Positions 18,139-21,478 of a stretch of DNA of 21,478 nucleotides are shown one piece after another; within the stretch, counting starts at the first letter, position 1, and every line of letters starts with the position of its first letter. The stretch comes from Euprymna scolopes. Lineage: Eukaryota; Mollusca; Cephalopoda; Sepiida; Sepiolidae. The translations under genes were made by a program, and so were the position numbers. The notes below the pieces were generated by a model. It searched no databases and was not told the origin of the DNA. It was given only the letters and a program-made list of their open reading frames with translations. The DNA is taken from NCBI GenBank assembly GCA_024364805.1, contig CM044489.1, positions 116,628,081 through 116,649,558 on the forward strand, in the 5' to 3' direction.

Positions 18139-18580
18139 ACTATCTATTCGTTTTCTATAAAACGATGTTACTCTTACTTGGCCTTCGGGACAAGATCAAA
18201 GTGTAGTATCTGTTCTTCAGATGCTGCAGGCTGTGACTAGCAAGGACCAGATGTGGGGGCAACCCCACATACCTGACCTTTAACCAGCTCCCATTTCCCA
18301 CCTCTCGGGAGCTGGTCCCCTTTTTCCCTTCCCCCTCCCTTCACTCCTCACATTAAAAATCAGCCTTGTGCCTAATTTGCTCGGTGGGGGAGCAAATAAA
18401 TACCATCTGTTCTTCAGATGCTGCACTTCTATTTCTTGTTCTCTTTCGGTGGAGGAGAAATCCTTCACGACTGAGACAATTTTTATTTTTGTACCTTTTC
18501 TCCACGTTAAAAAACGACCCTGGTGTCTAACTCTGTCCTGTGGGGAGGCATAGTAAATAGGTACTATCTATTCGTTTTCT
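18139..18580 (+). repeat. U2 snRNA-derived repeat (SINE-like), multi-unit
   Basis: Bases 18172-18220 follow the 5' end of animal U2 snRNA: CTTGGCCTTCGGGACAAG takes the place of stem-loop I, and GATCAAAGTGTAGTATCTGT then TCTT follow. This includes GTAGTA, the branch-point recognition sequence of U2. Beyond this the U2 similarity ends. ATCTGTTCTTCAGATGCTGC recurs exactly at 18208 and 18405, 197 bases apart. ACTATCTATTCGTTTTCT occurs exactly at 18139-18156 and 18563-18580 and is either a target-site duplication or a diverged U2-type head. No Sm site is evident, so this is not a working U2 gene. It is best read as an snRNA-headed SINE or composite pseudogene, placed at the end of the Gypsy fossil. 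Confidence 0.78.
18177..18315 (+). ncRNA. Three consecutive RNA-type hairpins in the U2-derived unit
   Basis: Hairpin 1 (18177-18194) is CTTGGCC-TTCG-GGACAAG, a seven-pair stem with one mismatch and a UUCG tetraloop. Hairpin 2 (18251-18270) is ATGTGGGG-GCAA-CCCCACAT, a perfect eight-pair stem with a GNRA-type GCAA loop. Hairpin 3 (18284-18315) is CCAGCTCCC and GGGAGCTGG around a 14-base loop, followed by a T run (18321-18325). Stable tetraloops closed by intact stems suggest a transcript once, or still, under structural selection. Expression is not shown. Confidence 0.6.
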
Positions 18581-18749
18581 CAATATAAATTAATTTTTTT
18601 TTTTTGCTTAAAAAGTGCCATGGTTTTACTAAGATCTGGGTCAGACCAGTTCATTGCTGGCAGAAGATGCGCCATAACGTTTTTTTTTTCTATTTTTTTG
18701 AAAATATATTTAAGTGATATGTGCAATGGAGACAATTCAAACGATGCGA

Positions 18750-18822
18750 TGTATGACAATTTGTACGATATGTATGACAATTTGTACGATATGTATAACA
18801 ATTTGTACGATATGTATGACAA
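18750..18822. repeat. Minisatellite, 21-base unit
   Basis: Units TGTATGACAATTTGTACGAT plus A occupy 18750-18770 and 18771-18791, with 18792-18812 carrying one change, and a partial fourth unit. Because 21 is a multiple of three, all frames stay open and give heptad peptides (YDNLYDM on plus, SYISYKL on minus). No gene is supported around it. Confidence 0.93.
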
Positions 18823-18849
18823 AGACGATGCAATCGATATACAATAAAA

Positions 18850-19970
18850 AGTTAGTTATAGTCTGTACAAAAAAATGGCATTGCGTATATTCTCCCCCAT
18901 CCCCGCGAGCTACGTTATTTTATATCGTACTTGTAATGTCGTACATATTTTTCAATCAATTCACCTGTATAATTTTAGTTCCTTAAAGAGTGATAAATAA
19001 AGGAAACGTAGCTGCCACCATGATGTGAGGGGTTTTTGTATTTGATTAAGGAATTAGAGCTGAACGATACGAGCAATGGTTTAAGCAGTTTTATTTCAGA
19101 GAGAGTCAACTGTCAGAAGTATTACATCCGGTTCCGGACGATTCACAGCAAACAGTGACTGCGATACTATAACTACAATTAAATATTTTCATTTACTTGA
19201 CCAATAGAAAAATTACGATTGTGATTTTTAGAACATCGCATCTTCGTTCTTTGACAAATACGTACATCATAAAGATTTTTCTGTATTTTTAAAAATAAGT
19301 GTAATTATAACTATGCACTGAATTTTATGTTAACACTTGAAGGTATAAACATTCGAATTTCTTCAGATGTTTTTGGACAGACTTCGTTAAAAGCAAAAGA
19401 GTATATTATTCTAGTAAATCTTTTATTGTTTAAATAATTTGACTTATCTCGTTTTATTAAAAAAAAATGTTAAAAAGATATCTTTTTAAGTAATGAACTT
19501 TGGAAGGTTGTCGATGAAAAAACACAATCGCCAAAAAATAAGCGTTTTATTATTTCTAATGGCCATTCGGAAAAACCACATGCAAATGCGACTGTTTCAC
19601 TCGCAACATAACGCCCTGAATTGTAAATTTTAATAAAATATATTTATAATTGTAAACTTTAATAACATATACAACTTTAATAGAAAAAATTCATAATTAT
19701 AGTAATGAAAAGAAAGAATAAAAAGATTAGAATTGTCGATTATAAACAAAAGAGTAATAAAACTATTAAACACATAGCCAATAAGGAAAAAGAGAAAAAT
19801 AAAGAGAAAGAGAGAAGAAGGGATACAGTGACTAATTTAGAATCTTGCTTATATTCTTAATTTATATAGCTTTACAAACTCATTTTTCTTGATTCAAACA
19901 ATCTAATCTGACCTGAATGGGTCACCCAACGGGGGGAGGGCACATTTTTATAGTTTTTTAATAAAAGCAA
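18850..19970. other. Anonymous AT-rich stretch
   Basis: No gene is supported. A short tandem duplication AATTGTAAATTTTAATAA / AATTGTAAACTTTAATAA lies at about 19619-19665. Confidence 0.45.
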
Positions 19971-20270
19971 ATCACGTGTTGCACATTCGTTTTCACGATT
20001 GTCTTGGTGGCTTTATTTGAAGACCCCCGTGTATTGTGGGCCATCTACCATCTTGGATTGTATCTTCAAGGATGCTATCTGCATTGGGATGCACTGATGA
20101 CCGTAAAAACTTTTTAAAAAATAATTTATTAAATAAATTCGACAAATAATCATCCAGCTAGATTATGTGTTCCATAATGCATTCTTAGGACTTTTTATTC
20201 CCTTCCCAGAACTCCACATCTATTGGAATTCCCACAACCCCGCACCAATTAATTGTTCAGGGTTCCATGG

Positions 20271-20335
20271 ATTGGCTGACAAAAAATTTAATCCCTACTT
20301 CCTTAAGGGTCACGTGAGCCAGCCTATAAAATCCT
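20271..20335 (+). promoter_or_regulatory. Candidate promoter: inverted CCAAT, CACGTG and TATA box
   Basis: ATTGG (20271-20275), CACGTG (20311-20316) and CTATAAAA (TATAAAA at 20325-20331) appear in order within 60 bases, upstream of a C-rich stretch with long open frames. A start site would be expected near 20355-20365. It could equally belong to a fossil terminal repeat; no gene product is recognised. Confidence 0.4.
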
Positions 20336-20900
20336 CGTACATTGTGCTCCTGTCTCTTTTTGAACCCAACAGAATAACGAATGAACTTCAGTTTCAAAGC
20401 ACTTGGCGGCTATCACTGAAAGCCACCCCCCTTCTTCCCCGTTACCGTCTTCAACTTGTTGAACACTTCTCGACAGAACCCTAGACGGCAATTAAAAGTT
20501 AATCATCCCCAAATTACCACTTTCATTGCAACAAAAGTCCACACAGAAAAGACCTTTACTTCCTTCCACATGAAAAGAACCCGAATTGAAGGACACAAGT
20601 GCAACCTATTACTCAAACTCTTTGTCCTGATAAGTACTCGTGAAGCACGTTTTCACAAACCTAACAATCCTCCTCGTTTCTTGTACTTTATGTTATTTTT
20701 GCTCACCAGTAAAATTACTCCAAAATATCATACTCACTTGTTATGTTCCTTCTCTCAAAAGTTGTCACTATATTTCTGTTTCAGAGCTTATCCATAGAAT
20801 TTTTACCGCATTATCACGTGAATTTTTTTTTCGGGGTAAAATTAATCCTGATATGTGGCCATCAACTACTTTTAACCCACTCATTATTTTAAAATAGTTT
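20336..20900 (+). other. C-rich open stretch, three overlapping reading frames, no family recognised
   Basis: Plus-strand frames stay open over 20167-20484, 20456-20797 and 20640-20897, which is unusual in this AT-rich window. The peptides show no motif I know, and the first frame begins upstream of the candidate TATA box. The openness partly follows from low G content in T/A-starting words on this strand. Coding is unproven. Confidence 0.3.
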
Positions 20901-21029
20901 CCCTAACCTATCACGTGTTCTGTTTCAGCCAATTACAGCTCACTATCACATAGAGTCTGGTCTTGCAACTTAAAGATGTTACAAATATATCAAAACTCCG
21001 GAAAGATATTCACTGAACTGTAGCACTTG

Positions 21030-21345
21030 TCCATGCACAGCAAAAACTTGTCTAGCTACAACCACTGTAAAGAATTTACTTTTCTTCCTGTGTGTATCTA
21101 AAACTAAACAGAACTTCCATGAACAAAGTTTTTTTCCAAGAACTTTCCATCCGTGGAATAGATTACAATTGGATTGCTTCCTAGCTGACTACAGAAATTC
21201 TTAGCACCTTAAATAATAAAACTTTGATTATTTTACTCATTATTGCAGATCCTCTCAAATTGTTGTGCATCGCCATCTAAGAATCTCATTCTTTTATCCT
21301 CGAGTGGCCGTTGTGTTTTGATAAGCAATGGCACGTTATCATTTG
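21030..21345 (+). pseudogene. LINE ORF2 C-terminus and 3' UTR
   Basis: SFFPRTFHPWNRLQLDCFLADYRNS can be followed at 21124-21200 in one frame; it is equivalent to SFFPRTARLWNSLP-ECF---Y. The preceding HAQQK/VSKTKQN region (about 21040-21120) fits the family in other frames. The 3' UTR at 21290-21345 (TTTATCCTCGAGTGGCCGTT, GATAAGCAATGG) is homologous to those at 8875 and 14110. There is no long A tail at the end, so the 3' end is probably eroded. Confidence 0.78.
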
Positions 21346-21416
21346 GAAAGGTATATGCTCATAATGTTGCAACATTTTTAATATAATGAGGGCATGATTA
21401 AAGAAAATTCAAAGAC

Positions 21417-21456
21417 ATTGACGATAAGAACTGACCATTGACGATAAGACCTGACC
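21417..21456 (+). repeat. 20-base tandem repeat, two units
   Basis: CATTGACGATAAGAACTGAC (21417-21436) is followed immediately by the same sequence with one change (21437-21456). Confidence 0.9.
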
Positions 21457-21478
21457 AATCAAATGGAGCCACAGTCTG

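Larger units (their letters stand above)
19973..20917. promoter_or_regulatory. Cluster of four CACGTG E-boxes
   Basis: Perfect CACGTG sites occur at 19973-19978, 20311-20316, 20815-20820 and 20912-20917. They sit in AT-rich DNA where this word should be rare (well under one per 4 kb). The second is embedded in TCACGTGA. CACGTG is bound by bHLH-zip factors such as MITF/TFE, USF and MYC. Clustering supports a regulatory region or a repeated element end. Confidence 0.4.

Noticed and set aside
18280-18468. 62-codon minus-strand open frame
   Set aside because: It is antisense to the U2-derived repeat and its hairpins; no protein family fits.
19012-19027. Strong Kozak-like GCCACCATG
   Set aside because: The frame is ATG ATG TGA, stopping at once.
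21417-21456. Short repeat units considered as CRISPR-like
   Set aside because: There are only two directly adjacent units without spacers, in a clearly eukaryotic context.

Overview
The window looks like intergenic or intronic DNA from a mollusc, quite possibly a cephalopod. It is very AT-rich and packed with decayed transposable elements. No exon of a host protein-coding gene could be recognised. The mollusc assignment is inference. It rests on a short GGGAGATAAT-type repeat motif, present twice in opposite orientations, that I recall from mollusc repeats, and on the LINE, hAT and Tc1 families present.

Layout. Bases 1-1071 hold the middle of a LINE polyprotein (plus strand), cut off inside reverse transcriptase (RT) motif A. 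It abuts an inverted fragment of an unrelated RT with a RYIDDL box (about 1080-1430, minus). A LINE C-terminus with its 3' tail follows (2040-2420, minus), then an AT-rich degenerate tandem repeat and a promoter-like stretch (about 3000-3600). A Tc1 element (3885-4483, minus) keeps its terminal repeat and the last third of its transposase. It is joined to a 5S rRNA-derived sequence (4488-4680). TA and TG microsatellites lie near 5.1 kb. From 5414 to 7290 lies a hAT transposase related to the GTF2IRD2/ZBED5-type group, with an internal duplication and a nested insertion of about 690 bases. A Penelope-like RT fragment (7494-7813) and a LINE 3' end (8330-8960) follow.

The stretch 9-12 kb is mostly anonymous AT-rich DNA. 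It contains an element of about 180 bases with 55-base inverted arms (11469-11650). From 12820 to 13820 there is a mosaic of LINE C-terminal pieces, one of them inverted. LINE C-termini on the minus strand sit at 14085-14325 and 15395-15650, with CAA and CT microsatellites between them. An RTE-like LINE C-terminus (16371-17007, minus) precedes a fossil Ty3/Gypsy gag-protease remnant (about 17195-18115, minus). That remnant is bounded by the most unusual item in the window, a U2 snRNA-derived sequence with three successive hairpins (18139-18580). The right end has a 21-base minisatellite, a cluster of four CACGTG sites with a CCAAT/TATA promoter-like module (about 19970-20920), and another LINE 3' end (21030-21345).

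The pieces do not form an operon or pathway. They are layers of insertions. Two are built on host small-RNA genes (5S rRNA and U2 snRNA) and are the best candidates for undescribed SINE-like families.
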